64,000 nt of DNA from Anisakis pegreffii (GCA_035041965.1 JAPYMA010000632.1:62001-126000), one strand, 5' to 3'; positions 26,291 through 39,500 are shown, counted from the stretch's first letter. Notes: generated by a model from the sequence alone, not told the origin. Program-made: numbers and translations.

Positions 26291-26338
26291 CTGTGTCAAA
26301 AATCTATTAACAATATTGTTAATAGATTTTTGACACAG
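26291..26338. repeat. Perfect 48-bp palindrome
   Basis: Two exact 24-nt arms meet with no spacer (CTGTGTCAAAAATCTATTAA... and complement). A further partial copy of the arm (TTTTTGACAC) follows at about 26345-26353. Confidence 0.9.
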
Positions 26339-26660
26339 AGGCATTTTTGACACTTATAATTACAGCAACATGGACAAATTATTACAACATCAACAATAGA
26401 ACTAGTTACAAAAAATTACAGTGCATTTTTCGTTATTAATCAGAACTGAATCGAAGTGATTTATTCATTTGAGAATTTCATGCCCGAGCCTAACGTTTCT
26501 TTCATGCAGTTTTTTTGAAGTTTACAATGTTCCTCCCTTTTTGAGATTCTTCAACTCTGACGACGCCTTTCTGATCATTTCGAATTTCTACTAAACAGTT
26601 CAGCTATTGCTAGCGATTAGTTATTACTGGTATGGTGAGGCTGTGAGAAGGCTCAAAGTT

Positions 26661-26745
26661 ATAATAATAATAGCAACAGACAGCTAAAAGTTGAGTGAGT
26701 TCGAGAAAACAATTTAGCTGTCTGCTACTATTATCATTACGATTA
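26661..26745. repeat. Imperfect foldback
   Basis: A core of 25-nt arms (26664-26688 and 26713-26737, sharing CAGACAGCTAAA and its complement) has a 24-nt spacer. Weaker pairing extends outwards through TAA/TTA-rich sequence. Confidence 0.65.
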
Positions 26746-27538
26746 TTATTTCGAACCTTATGTCATAATTGATCACTCATTGCATCTTCAAACTCGGTGA
26801 AAACTGGGTGCTTGTATGTCAAAACAAATGTAAATAGGTTCTTTAGGCAACACCTAATTTACTCCGTTCTCAACGTAAGCTCCAACTTGAGCACTAAACT
26901 ATTACAAGTGGATGTGGTTAAATTGTCCCAACGGTGGTCCCTAACCGCAATTACCTGTAATTTCGCAGTCAACAATACCCTACAAGCGTAATAAAGCAAT
27001 CGTATAACTTTTAAAATGAACCTTTGAAGAAATTTCACTTCTTGCGGTTTACAGATGGATCTTGAATGTGTCTCATTCATTAATCACTCAGCACTTCGTT
27101 TCAATGAACTCTCAGTTTTTTGAATAATATATTACATTTAGTTAAAAATATATATTGATTCGAAATCGCATTTCACTGAGTGAGACTTTTTTGAGAATCT
27201 CATCCGTTTCGAAAACGTTTTATTAGCTTCGTTTTCTTCAATTGCTGATCGCATAGGGCGATCGAATATTCCTAATCAAATGATTGTAAACGCTTATCTG
27301 TTAATGCGGTCAACTGCTCACCGTATATATCCAAGACATCCAAGGACCTCACGATCAGCTTGAACACAACTAATTCACGATAGGTTCATTGATGCGATTG
27401 ATGAATTGCATACGAGTTGAATAATTGCAAAATTAATTCGTTTTCAGTGAAACGATTCTATTGAAGGATTCGAAAATAAATTTCATCACTGCAAAAATCA
27501 CTGTGTGAATCGATTCCGTACGAACAAATCAATTCCAC

Positions 27539-28763
27539 ATGTTAATTTTACTCAGTCTGTGCTGCCTGATTCCATTGACTTCATCAATATCGTCGTATCT
27601 AGACGATCTTGATCCAATATGTCTATTTAAAGTTTGTGTAACTGTTGAAATGGAGAATCACTCGGATGTACCGTTAAAAAATCCGCAACTTTATCTTCGT
27701 CACGGCCTTCTTGTGCATTCCATTCGAGCAGTGCCACCTCATTCAATTCGTTCTTTTGTGAGTTTATTTGCATTTTGTTTGCTCATTATTTCAATGAAAC
27801 TGCATCACACAATTAGTTCAAATCAGCTTCTTCTTTTGTTTCTGATTCACTCTAAGGACAATTTTATATTTATTTTATACGGATTCACTTGCTTGCCTTC
27901 ACACTTGGTCACGTATCTTTTCAATCGAGATAGATCAACCTCATCTAACCATAATCATTTTCGTTAACTTGGAAGCGATACTGAAGGCTGACTTGTAACT
28001 TGTAAGTGCCTTTCAACTCTCTGATAACTGATCGTCGGTCATTGCGTAAACAATGAAGTTTTGCATAGAAATTGAAGAAAAATTCAATGATATATCTATT
28101 GCTGGACATTGAACTTATGAGCAATTATTGATGAAAATATTTTCATGATAATTGTTGCATTCAGATGATGCGTAAACTGTTGTGGACTGAATCGGGTATC
28201 GATGGAATTTTCACGTTCGATGTGGGCAATCGACAAATCATTGTCTACATCACGGCACCAACCAACTTCGCAAAACATGTCAATCAAATTGGTGTGGCAA
28301 TTACCAAAGAAGGCTACTATAACAGAGGTATTGGAATTTCACTAATGAAATCGTCAGCATTATCAGCAGTCTAAAGTTCCATCTGATTCATACCATAACT
28401 TGTGAATTAGAGAGTAGTGACCACTCGTAAATCGTGTTTTTGAGAGGTCTTATCCAAGATGAAATAACTTCTAATACAGCTGGTGAAAGAGTTCGATAAG
28501 ATCACATTTATAAAGTTTGATGAGATATTTCGCTATTTGAATCAGTTCAGAATAATTAATTCAGTTAATTTTCAGCCAAACAGCACTTTGGATCATTGAG
28601 TAATACAGATTTGGGTGGATCATTTGATGTTTGGGCAATTCAACCGTCGTATCCCAATGACTCGAATCGGCCCTTAGTAATCCGCCTACCAGAATTCACA
28701 ATCATCGCACAAATCGGTATTCAACACATCACATCAGCCGTCATTAGAATTTTCCCCACATAA
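27539..28763 (+). CDS. Secreted beta-rich protein with actinoporin-like motifs
   Basis: Three exons: 27539-27757, 28165-28327 and 28576-28763 (TAA at 28761), with matching phases, giving 189 residues. A hydrophobic signal peptide (about residues 1-17) is followed by a mature part of about 170 residues, close to the length of actinoporin-like proteins. Order of motifs: VTVEMENHSDVPLKNPQLYL (about 34-53), VPPHS, then TESGIDGIFTFDVGN-type strands, VYITAP, and a P-x(6)-N segment before GVAI. This follows the family pattern of an N-terminal strand with conserved Asn, a PPxS turn, a Gly-rich strand and a Pro...Asn loop. The aromatic residues after that Asn, used for phosphocholine binding in active family members, are not present (Gln-Ile instead), so lipid binding or pore formation is doubtful. 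Gene reality is good; family assignment is tentative, and it could be an unrelated secreted nematode beta-sandwich. Confidence 0.5.
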
Positions 28764-30804
28764 GCAGACTGCAGTTCATATTGTCACCCATTGAGTTCAT
28801 ATTGTCGATTGTTGATCTGACTACGATGTACTTTGAATACCCTCAACATGATACTGTAATATGATCTCGATTGCTGAAACGTTTTTATAATCGATTCAAA
28901 TGTTTATATCGTCTGATTTTTTCACTGAGAATTCTACAATCAATGTTATCATTTTTCCTGAACTCGCCTTAATTTTTATCAACTGACTATTTTCGCATCA
29001 TCTGGTAGAAATGTGATTGAATAACCGAGTGCTATAACTGTGCTTATGAAAAAAATTTTAAAACTTGAACTGTTTAAAATTTCGTTGAATTGTGTTTGGC
29101 AAATCCAGTGTGCTATTGAGACCGTGTAAAACAGCTGAACTCACAACAGCTAAGCATTTTTTGACGAGTTGTGGAAGAGCTTTGTATACTAATGAATACT
29201 TGAAAAAGATCCGTATCAAAAGTACCATGAAGTATTAAAGTACCAATGAGTTTTTTTAAATGAATACTTGAAATGCTCAAGTTTCATGCTTTTCACGTTA
29301 CACTGTTCATTTCTAGCTGGATATAAATAAAAGTATCATTAAATGATAACTTTCGATTGATCTGTAGATCAAATTTTAGGTCAAGACTTCGACGAAGAAT
29401 CTATTTATCCACAATTTTCGGCATCAGTTCACATTTTCGGTAGGACTCTCGGGGAGATCCGTTGCAGATCCAATCTGACTCGACGCATCCGCCTAAGCCT
29501 AGAACATATGACCTCACAAATTTCGAACTCGTGCGTTTTATAAACAGCTCCCATGTGCATCAACCAAACGAATGACTGCCAAATATCTGCCACTTTCGTG
29601 TTGTCAACGAAGAACATTGTTACAAAACGTCAAACTCATTTAAAGCAATAAAACTATTTGGTGTTTTTAATCGAAGAAGACGATTATTACATACTTAAAT
29701 ATATAATTGCAGAAGTATTGTGTTGAATAATGAAAATTCACAAAATTTAGTCACAAAATAAGATTTCTTGAATACTGCACCACTCTAGAGAGTGTCTCTT
29801 TGAGAAATTCAGAGTTCCATGACGGCTATTTCGAGTCGAATCATATTTCTGCGTTCAATGATTCATTTTCGTGGCTGTTGACTGTAATACGATAAATTGT
29901 TTAGACGAATGGTTTTGACTGAAGGAATTTATAAATTATTCGTTTTTATGCCGATGACTAATGATCATCAATTTTGCAGGTCAAAGATGTGTTTATTGTT
30001 GTCCTCGAAAAAATTCACAGTCATAGTTCATAAAAAAATATCGTAAAAAACAAATGCAAATAAATACACATACGTATCCGATGACAGAATTTGTTTGCCT
30101 ATTTGGCTTCGAATCGTTGAAGTGTTTGATATAAATAAATAAAATAATAATGTCTGATATAAATAAATTTTTTGATATAAACAATTTGATATAAATTTGA
30201 TATAAATAAATTGATGTACATAATAATAACAATATATAAAGTTTGACTTTAAAAAAATATTTGATATAAATAAAAGATGATGGGAATTTGATATAAATAA
30301 AAGTGATATTCATTTTTGAGTGTTTTCCTTCGAAGCAATAGAAAAACGATGAAAAATGTGGAATTTCGTTGCGTTTATAAGTTCTGTTTTGTCCAGTATC
30401 GCTGCTCATTCGCATTCATCACTCAGCAACTGCGTTCAATTCGTCCATCGTACTGGTGAGTGGATTCAGTTTCACTTTTACTGTCAACAAGCCGACAGTA
30501 CTTGAAATGGATAGACTGAGACTTGACTGATGGCCACTGCGATACTTTACAGAATTTATCACGTTCTTGAGGCAAAACAATTTTTTGGAAATAATTTAAA
30601 ATTGATCTGTTACTGATCAATAGTGCTAATCAATATGATGATGTTGGTCGCGGTATGTCTTCAAAAACAGTCGATATCAGTTGGAGATATTAGTTCTATT
30701 CAACGTCAGCTATGTGATTCTTTTGATTTTACCACCGTTTTTTACATTTGCAAATTGCACACACACATTGACGAAACTGAATCACTGAACGATTACAGAA
30801 CAAA
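28764..30804. other. Intergenic region with GATATAAATAAA-type repeats
   Basis: No gene is recognised. At about 30125-30305 the words TTTGATATAAATAAA recur at least six times in degenerate tandem fashion. The long minus-strand open frame across it (29993-30415) is low complexity and not credible as a protein. Confidence 0.5.
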
Positions 30805-31883
30805 ATGTCGCATTGGGCTATCGTAATGCTCGTGATGATAGCAATCACATCCGTATTCATCGAAATGAGCTCTGAGCAGGTAATTTTTTGATCATTGGAC
30901 ATTGAATACTTGTTATTCACTGTTTTTAGAATAAAGTTTGAAATTCTTCTTTTATCATCTCTGTGATGGAATCACATAAAAACTCAAAAATCAGATTTTA
31001 TACAGCACAAAGCGAGTAATGAAGCATCTAGCAACGTGCACGCCATTCTATTCTCTCCTCTACTACGATTTGAGCTCATTTCGTTCCATTCCTGCACTAC
31101 GGCAACAAACAACAAATGTCTAATAAGTCCTGAAAAGTCGGAATCGTGAAAATTTTCAGTGAAGATTAGGAAATATTTGTCTGAGAGTCGACAGTTTTCC
31201 CCGATATAATTGATTTTCAACTGAATTTTTAATTGAAATCCACTTGATTGCCGGTTTTTAATTCTTAAGCGGTCTGCAATCGTTGGATCATGAGTTGGTT
31301 AGAGGATCGCTGCAAGGTGACGTACAAATCGTTTCCAGTGTCAAAATAGATTTGCATGTGGCCTTAAAAATCAAGTCTGAAAAATGATAGATTGTTGTGC
31401 TGAAGGTGATCATCACGAGCAGTTTAGTTCATATTAAAATTTTAGATGCTTGACGGTGTCGCAGCAAGAGCACGTCGAGCTACACCGTCTCCATACTTTC
31501 ATGTCCATGTCGGATCAAAGAAACGTCGAAGCGTGCGTGAGGCCACATTATCTCCATTCATTAACGTCGATATGGCATCAAAAAAACGTCGTAGCGCTAC
31601 ATTAAATCCATTCATCAATGACAATATCGGATCAAAGAAACGTCGAAGCGTGCGTGAGGCCACATTATCTCCATTCATTAACGTCGATATGGCATCAAAA
31701 AAACGTCGTAGCGCTACATTAAATCCATTCTTCAATGACAATATCGGATCAAAGAAACGTCGAAGCCTTAGAAGACACACCAAAATTCCACTACCACTCC
31801 CAGTTGATGATGAAGGACGACTCTTCGGAAAAGGGAGCGGATACGCAGCATTCACCGATGCACCTAAAACAGCAAACAATTAA
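30805..31883 (+). CDS. Neuropeptide-like precursor with KKRR-separated repeat peptides
   Basis: Two exons (30805-30879 and 31446-31883) join in phase 0 and encode 170 residues. Exon 1 is almost entirely a signal peptide (MSHWAIVMLVMIAIT then SVFIEMSSEQ). The rest is a polyprotein cut by ARR and five KKRR tetrabasic sites (residues 50-53, 71-74, 89-92, 110-113, 128-131). Predicted products: ATPSPYFHVHVGS, SVREATLSPFINVDMAS (twice), SATLNPFINDNIGS, SATLNPFFNDNIGS and a C-terminal peptide ending DAPKTANN. All core peptides share A-T-x-x-P-F/Y. Basic sites of this kind are cut by kex2/PC2-type convertases in the secretory pathway. Most peptides have no C-terminal Gly for amidation; RLFGK in the tail is the only possible site. 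I do not recognise the family. The NPF core resembles nlp-3 peptides only superficially. An antimicrobial polyprotein is a less likely alternative. Confidence 0.75.
31530..31763 (+). repeat. 117-bp tandem duplication inside the peptide precursor
   Basis: Two 39-codon units (31530-31646 and 31647-31763), each with two peptides and two KKRR sites, differ at one base, which changes Ile to Phe. The near-identity shows recent duplication or gene conversion. Confidence 0.9.
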
Positions 31884-32973
31884 TTCATTTTGAATCAGAT
31901 GTTGAGAAATATCACAAAACGTTTGCTGATATTTGATAAAATCGTGCAAATTACAAATACAACTTTTCTCGAACTGAATTCAGTGCTAACTTGAAAATCG
32001 ATGAGAAATACGATCGAAAGAAAGAAATCATCTTTTCAAAGTGACTTTCATGAGAAAATTTTGACAATTTATGGCTGGCTATATGAGTGAGGTTTCGAAG
32101 CATGCAAATTATATGCATCGTATACACCAATTCTTTAAAACATGCAAATTATTTGAGAAATCCCAAAGAAAACAAAGATTGAAAAGGGTTATGTCAATGA
32201 ATACCGAACAGTGTTTTCAGCAGATGTTCTCTCTGACAGAATTGATTAATTTATGTTATGATCAATTTTAATAAATGTTATGATCAATTTTATCACGTTA
32301 TTCCGAAATATTTTTAAATTTTTTTGTACTGATGTTTCAATCACATAACTAAACGTGAAAATTTTTGACTTTTTGAGAACGGCAATAAAATTAACTTGAA
32401 TATATACACCTATGAACATATCATATGGATAAACCATATTCTCTGCACGTGTTCATTAGGGAATGCATACTTCAAATGGTTTTTGGCCTTTGTTTCGAAT
32501 TGGGAACTATTTTAGATATTAACTCAAAACGTTTAGTCAGCAAACTGGTCACATTTGGTAAGATTATTTTATTACTCTGCTGTAGTTTGCATTGTTCTTA
32601 TCTGTTTGATAAGAGAGCTACTCTGATATGATACTTCCAAAATTTTTCATGAACAATGAGAAAGGATTAAATTCAGGTCGTTTGAGTTCGAAAAGCATCC
32701 ATGAAAGGTAACTGTCATCATGAAAATTTTCCTGTTACATCGCATGATATAGTTTCAACCAAACACGTTCTTTTCAAAATCATCAATATAATTTCAAGAC
32801 AAAGTTGTTACATTATTCACAAGATTTCGCTGAGAAAATTGATTAATTTACGAGGAACATGCTGATCGTGAGTCATGAAGAGAGTACTACATGAATTTGC
32901 CATTAAATGAATTTCTAAAGCTTACTTTACAAAAACAAACAGGATTTATATACGACACGACCTTACACAGCAA

Positions 32974-33053
32974 CCTTCCTCGCCTAACCGCCATCCTCCT
33001 TCCCCTCCCCCATCCGCCCTCTCCCCCTCCTCCACCCCCACCCTCCCCACCGC
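32974..33053 (-). other. G-quadruplex-prone tract (C-rich on plus strand)
   Basis: Eighty bases of almost pure C/T on the plus strand. The minus strand reads GGGGAGGGTGGGGG followed by further G runs, meeting the usual G4 rule. It is unique in this AT-rich window and lies about 480 bp upstream of the acid phosphatase start. A regulatory role is only inferred. Confidence 0.7.
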
Positions 33054-33529
33054 ACAACTGAGCAATAGAAAAGGTTGAAAAAGACATGTAATACATCTCC
33101 TTGTAACTAAATTCAGAAGCTGCAATTGACGATGACAAAAAACTGCATTCAGCTCTCTTCACTGGAATCAGTTCGGGCGATTGCTCAAAAAAGTGGTAAC
33201 AATGCATTGTGAACAGAGAAATTCATGTAAATTCCATTTGCACGAAATCTTTTCAGAGTCGCAACTATCAAACCGGAACGTAATGAAGAATTCTCGATCG
33301 CTATCGCTGCCTTATTCTTTCTTTTCTTTCAAAAAAAAAATCTTATCTCAATACAGTGGCCATTGTCAGAGTTACAAAACGCAAAAGTAAACAATTCAAT
33401 TTTGAAACGTTTGTAAGAAAGACAGCTTCACCACCCTTTCATTAAAAAAGCTGATTGTTAATAAGGGAAGCTTGTTGCTTGCACATAAGCATGTAAAGTG
33501 CTTCATTCAACCAGGAAACAAGATCAAAA

Positions 33530-36500
33530 ATGGTCAAACTAATAGCTGCTGGTAATTTCCTTTTGATCACTGCAAACTTGTTGATCGTTCATCACACAGA
33601 TGCGGATCAACTTCTACTCGTTCATGCAGTGCGTTCGTTATCTGTTTTTGTTTATGATTTCCTCAAAAACAATCCGAAAAAATCCATTTTATGTCTCAAT
33701 AAAAACCGATGAGAATTTTATGCTCTTGAAAAAGTTTCATTCCTTTATTTTACTGCCGTTGAGTGTCTCAATAAAATTCGATAAGAATGAGTGAGTTTAT
33801 TTCATTATCTATTTGCAAAAAAAAAAGCGTCAACACGAAATATTTCATTAGATCATTGTGAGCATTTATCGTTTTTGAAAGTGCCTGATGGCTGACGCGT
33901 ATTTTTGTGAATACTATTAGGCTTGGCGTCATGGTGATCGCAGTCCAACCGGAGTGTGTCGCAACGATAAGGCGAATGCCGCATCGACATGGAGACAGGG
34001 ATTCGGACAGCTAAGCCCGGTAATTGTGTGCCATTATGCGAGCCATTTATTTTGATGATTATTGAAATATGCAAGCAAACATCACCGATCGTTTGCAATG
34101 CACAAAAATATACACATGAACAAAGTGGAATGAGCGCAAAAATAAACAAATAATTCTTGAAATAATCACACAAAAAAACGAGTTTCTCATTTGTTTTGCC
34201 CCAACACAATTATTTTTGATGATGGTGTGACGTTGAAACGTTGGCTCTTCATCATTTTTTGACAGATCGTAAATCGTTACGTTAGATCATCTCATCTAAT
34301 TTCTCATCCACATTTCAACTGCATAGAAATTAAATAATTGCGTGGAATGGAAGGGATGAAATTTGCGCTTTCGTTTCAGATCGGAATGAAGCAGCATTAT
34401 GAATTAGGATCGATGATATATGATGAATATGTCAAGAAGCAGGCATTTCTCAGTGAAACTTATCAATCGAATGAAGTAATTCAAAATTTCCACTGTTTTT
34501 CTGCGTAAGGCGAGATTTCAAAAGTCACAAACCGTTTCTGAAATTCGTAAACTGATAATGTCGATCAATTGACGTTGATTTACTTTCAAAACGAACCTTC
34601 AGATATACATCCGATCAACGGATGTCAATCGAACAATAATCAGCGCAATGTCGAATATGATCGGGATGTACAGTAACCGTTCATCAAGCACCCATCAAAT
34701 ACTCTCACCGAATAGCCCTCAATGGCCAAACGGTTTTGTGCCAATTCCGGTGCATGCTGTAGAACATAAAACAGATCGTGTACGGTATTTATGATCAACT
34801 GAAATTGATATCAGTTAGAATCTGATGCATTTGTAAAACCAAAAAATTTCCGCATTTACGAGGTTGAACAAAACCCTAAAAATTTGTCTCAATCCAGTAT
34901 CGCGATAGATTCGAGAGCGCATTGCATGGAAATTTTAAAGTTTGCAAATCATATCGTAACTCAATCTGAATATTCATTTTTTATAGTTCACACAAATAAT
35001 GACTGAAAAATAATACGGATTGATAATAATTGTTAACATTTCATATGCATATAGCCAGATTAATGAGGTATTATAATATGCAACTGATGAGATGAATCTA
35101 AATCGTTAACATCCAAGAGTGGATGAATTGTTCAGTGGTTTAGATCGGTGCACCCGGTGTACACTGCAAGAGAGATGATTATTTGTTCGATGAAATGACA
35201 AAGTGTCCCAAAGTTGTCGACTATATGAAAAGTGTTCGAGTATGCTTCGCTACTGATCCATCGAAATATTGCTATCAGTGATGACGACAATCTTTATTTT
35301 AATATTTAAAATGATTCTGATGAATACTCACTTTTGTTTTACTCTTCGAAAATCTCATTTGAGTAATTGTTCGAAGTGGATTGGATAGACTCTCAGTCCA
35401 AATTAATAAGAATAGAATTTTTCGTTCGTCCCGCAGATCAATTAAAGATTCCCTGAATTTTCTCGATATTATTATTGCTGATTAATGATCATTGGAAATA
35501 GTTACTGATAGCAATTTTATGACTTAATAATTTTTAAGGGCACTCTCCAGAAAGCATCGTCAATTTGCGGCAATACTCTTGATATTTTCAATGTGTGGAT
35601 TGCAAGTGGTTCATGGTTCATTGAGGTTCGCTTCGTTCACATTTCAACGTTTACGAGAATTATTACTTTGAATTGCACAACCGAATTTTTTTGCCGTTTA
35701 ATAATGTGGAAACGACGAGCGCAACAATAGGGAGCACAATCGATTGACACTGCAATAAGCTGAAGCTTAGGTCGGTGAACGTGATCCAGCTGAATGATGT
35801 CGTATTGAAGAGATATTTTAGCGCTTTCGAGGAATCGATCGTTATCGCATCCGCTCAGTTGCTATTAATCGTTTTGGGGAAACGTGATTGACATAACTCG
35901 GAACTGACACGATAAATTTCAGAAAATTCACAATCGCACTCAAATCTTCAATGAAAGCGAATATTTAAAGCTGAAAGAAATTGACGAAATGGCGATTGAT
36001 TTTAGCGACGGTATAAGTGAGTGAATTGATCACTTTTGGATGCGGCTTCCAGATTTTACTGGCTGTATTCATTTGTGTTAATTTGACATGATCCATTCAG
36101 TTCAAACCAAGATCACCCATTTTGAGTTTTTATGTGTTATGCATTAACTGAAAGATATTTATAGACTTATCCACTTGTGAAGGTCTTAATTTGCACGTTC
36201 TGATCCCACAAGTTAGAGGTGGACCGATGCTGTGGGACATCATTCATCGCATTGATTTTAAGGCCAGTTTTCGTTTTGAATAACTGAGCTTTTCAGTCAA
36301 TAGTTGATCCAGTGACAATATCTTATATCACTGATCGAACGTTCCTCAAATCCTATCGCCTTCTTTAGAATTACTTCTCAGTGATTCAAGCAAAAATCTG
36401 ACCGAAACGCATTTGCAAATGAAGCGGTCAATCGTTTATGTGGAGTGAGATTGCGTTTATCATCACGGAATGAACGAATCCCATCGAAACGCATCAAATC

Positions 36501-39500
36501 TTTTAATGATCATCTATAAAGCTTCATGATGATTGATCTGTTGTAATTTCACTCGTTGTCACACAATCACATAATTCAGCCCAGTTGCATTCCTTTCGTT
36601 TACTCATCAAATGTGATTTCAGCTCCGTTGTATGCAACCTGAGAATGTGAACAGCAAGGAGTGCTCTTGGATCAACGGTCTCAAGTATTACGTATATTCA
36701 GCGGTAATGGGCCACTTTGCTGATTTTTCTCCTTAAATTGTGTGACTCTAATCATTTCTTGATTCCAATTCATTCCAATGATTGTGATCAATCATTTTTC
36801 TGAAATATTCATCAAAAAGCATCCATATTTTACGCATTTTTTGGCATTGTTAACTATTTGGCATGACGTATTTGGCATTAATGTTTTACGCAATGAAATA
36901 CAATAAGGGATCAAAAACGAGAAAGTACATTCGATGTTGAGGATTATATATATTTTTTAAATGAGAAAAGAAAAGGATAGACTGTGGTCGTTTTATTTTC
37001 GTAGTCGATCAATGAACCGAAGATCAAGGCGATTTGTTGCCAATTCATTATCTTATCAGCGTTTGCTGAAATGAATCATTCCTTAAGAAACAAAAGCGTT
37101 CATCATGCAATCGTCCACGCCTGTCATTTATTTAGCACTAAAAATAGATTTGCAGACAATGCAGTTAAAGTTTCTTTGGAAAAAGTGATCGAAATAAGTT
37201 TTCAGCACGACGATACATTGGCAGCATTGTTGGCTGCTCTCGGTGCAAAACACAAGCTTCTACCTCACGGTTATCCGGAATACGCATCAGCCGTTATCAT
37301 TGAACTTTGGAGCACCAAAAAAGGGCCACAAATTAGGGTACTTGAAAATTTCATTGAATTTTACGGTTGCGACGAATTCTTTGTGATTGATTCGATCAAT
37401 CTGAGACTATTCAGCTCAATGTGAAATGTTTAGCGATAAAAAGACGTAAAGAAATGTCGAAGACAGCGATAATGGAAGTAGTGATGAAAAAGGTGTTAAT
37501 GAATGCTTTAGAATAATGTCGAAGTATTATTTAAATCAATAACTTCAGATGAAATATCATAGGAACAGCAATGAAGTAGGGTTCGAAGATGCCACTTCCG
37601 CTATTCAAGGTATGAACATCGTTCCGTCAAATTGTTCATCTTATTATGAGGTATTCCAATGTGATTAAACTGAAAAAATGAATTACAATATGATAATGTG
37701 AAGAACTGAATTTCTTATTTGTTTGATCAATACCTAAGACGTTCCACCGATACTCACCAGTCATTCCTTGAAAGTAACGCATTTCACCAGAATCCTTTAT
37801 TGCATCTGTATACCAATAGTGTTTGTTAGAGAGCAGCCGCAATTGATTATCCCCAACTGTCGTCCAAATAGTTCGATTTTGAAACTTGAAAATATAGGAA
37901 CTGCAACATGTTGCTTATCGACTGCTTACGAGCATTCGACGGATTATGAATTTTTTATAACGCGCCGTTCATTGAGAACGAATCATTAGTTTCTGTTTCA
38001 CGAAAAATTATTTTCACGCGTTTTAGGCGTTAATTTCTGTTTTGCAAAATGTAACAAAATAAACGAGAAAGTGATATGTGATGTTGAGAGTTATGAATGT
38101 ATTTTTTTGATGAGAAAGGAAAGGAATAGATTGTGTTTGCTCTGTTGTCGTAGTTGATCACTGATCTGAGGATTAAAAATTAAGACGATTTATTGACAGT
38201 TCAACATCGTATCAACGTTCTTTTCAAATTCATATCATTCCTCAAAAAAATATGAGCGTTCAGTATGAAATCGCCCATTTTTGCAGTAAACAATTAAGAA
38301 TGCAATACCAATTCGCAAAAGAAAGTATATTTTTGCAGGATGCAGTCTTGAACAAGGTTACTGCTCGTATGCCGACTTCAAGAGGAGATCAGAGCCGTAT
38401 AATCCTAAAAACATAACGAAGGTTCATTAACAATTCTGATTCTCCTAAAAGATTCTGATCGCACCATTAAAAGAGTTAGATGATCACTTGGAAAGAAATT
38501 TCAAACTATCGCTCTGCTAGCTTACAATTTAGTGCCCATTACAGAGCGATTGAGGGCAGTTGATGATGGAAAGAGAATATTGAAACTCTGCTCACCGACT
38601 GAAGAATCAATTTATTTCATCATTCATTATGAAAAGTTGAATTCTTATTCATTTCAAACAAAGGAACCGAAATGTGATCAATAAAACCAATACCTTTGAT
38701 CTAATTAAAACATCGAGAATATTTTTTTCAAATTCAGCTTTGCGATGACGTTCCTGGTAATTATGAGAAGAAGAAGCGAAACTATGTGATGAATCGAAAT
38801 CAAGATATCCACTGGATGGTGGAAAACGATGCCGATAAAATCGATCCTAATGAAAAACCGTTCAATGATTTCAGTCCGAAATTTGCAGCCCCGTCGAGCA
38901 ACGCTGAAAATGAACTCATCTTTTTGCACATGGTTAGTTCTGATTTTAGAAACGAGAAAATTTGGAAAAATAGATGCTGAATTTGAAAAAAAATCATTTT
39001 AAAAGATATGGCGACATGGTGATCGTACTCCAAAATGGTTATGTAAAAATGATCCGAACAATGCCAGTACGTGGGTCGAAGGACTCGGACAGCTAACACC
39101 GGTCATTACGCTGTTTTATCTGCTTTGGTTCTTTTTGCAATTTCATTCGTTTCCATTCATTATTATCATCCATTTTTATAGCATAAAATGATTGCTGATC
39201 ATGTTCAAACAACTATTTCACGACGTATATCAACTGCGAGCATTCACTTAACAAGCCTCAAGTATCCTATGCAAACACTCGCGAGGAATGGTCACGAACT
39301 TACCCCCACCTTTCGGAATGAGACATATATCATATTGTAGAGCTCGTTAAGCTGTAGAGCTGTAGAGCTCATCCCGAAAGGTGGGGGTAAGTTCGTGATC
39401 ATTCCTTGTCAGCTACACTTAAAAGAGCAGCATTTCATTTCTAATCACTCCAAATTTAAGTGAATCAAGAACCACTTGCGGCTGATAGTGACCGCACTCG

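Noticed and set aside
29993..30415. Minus-strand 140-codon open frame rich in Tyr, Ile and Lys.
   Set aside because: It is produced by degenerate GATATAAATAAA repeats and is low complexity.
31499..31879. Minus-strand 126-codon open frame antisense to the peptide precursor.
   Set aside because: It mirrors the tandem repeat of the plus-strand gene, which has a signal peptide and processing sites; the antisense has none.
38786..38932. Reading the second phosphatase as a separate gene starting at an internal Met.
   Set aside because: It would lack a signal peptide, and the exon has a good acceptor upstream in phase with domain 1 and begins with the same Leu-Cys as the tail exon.
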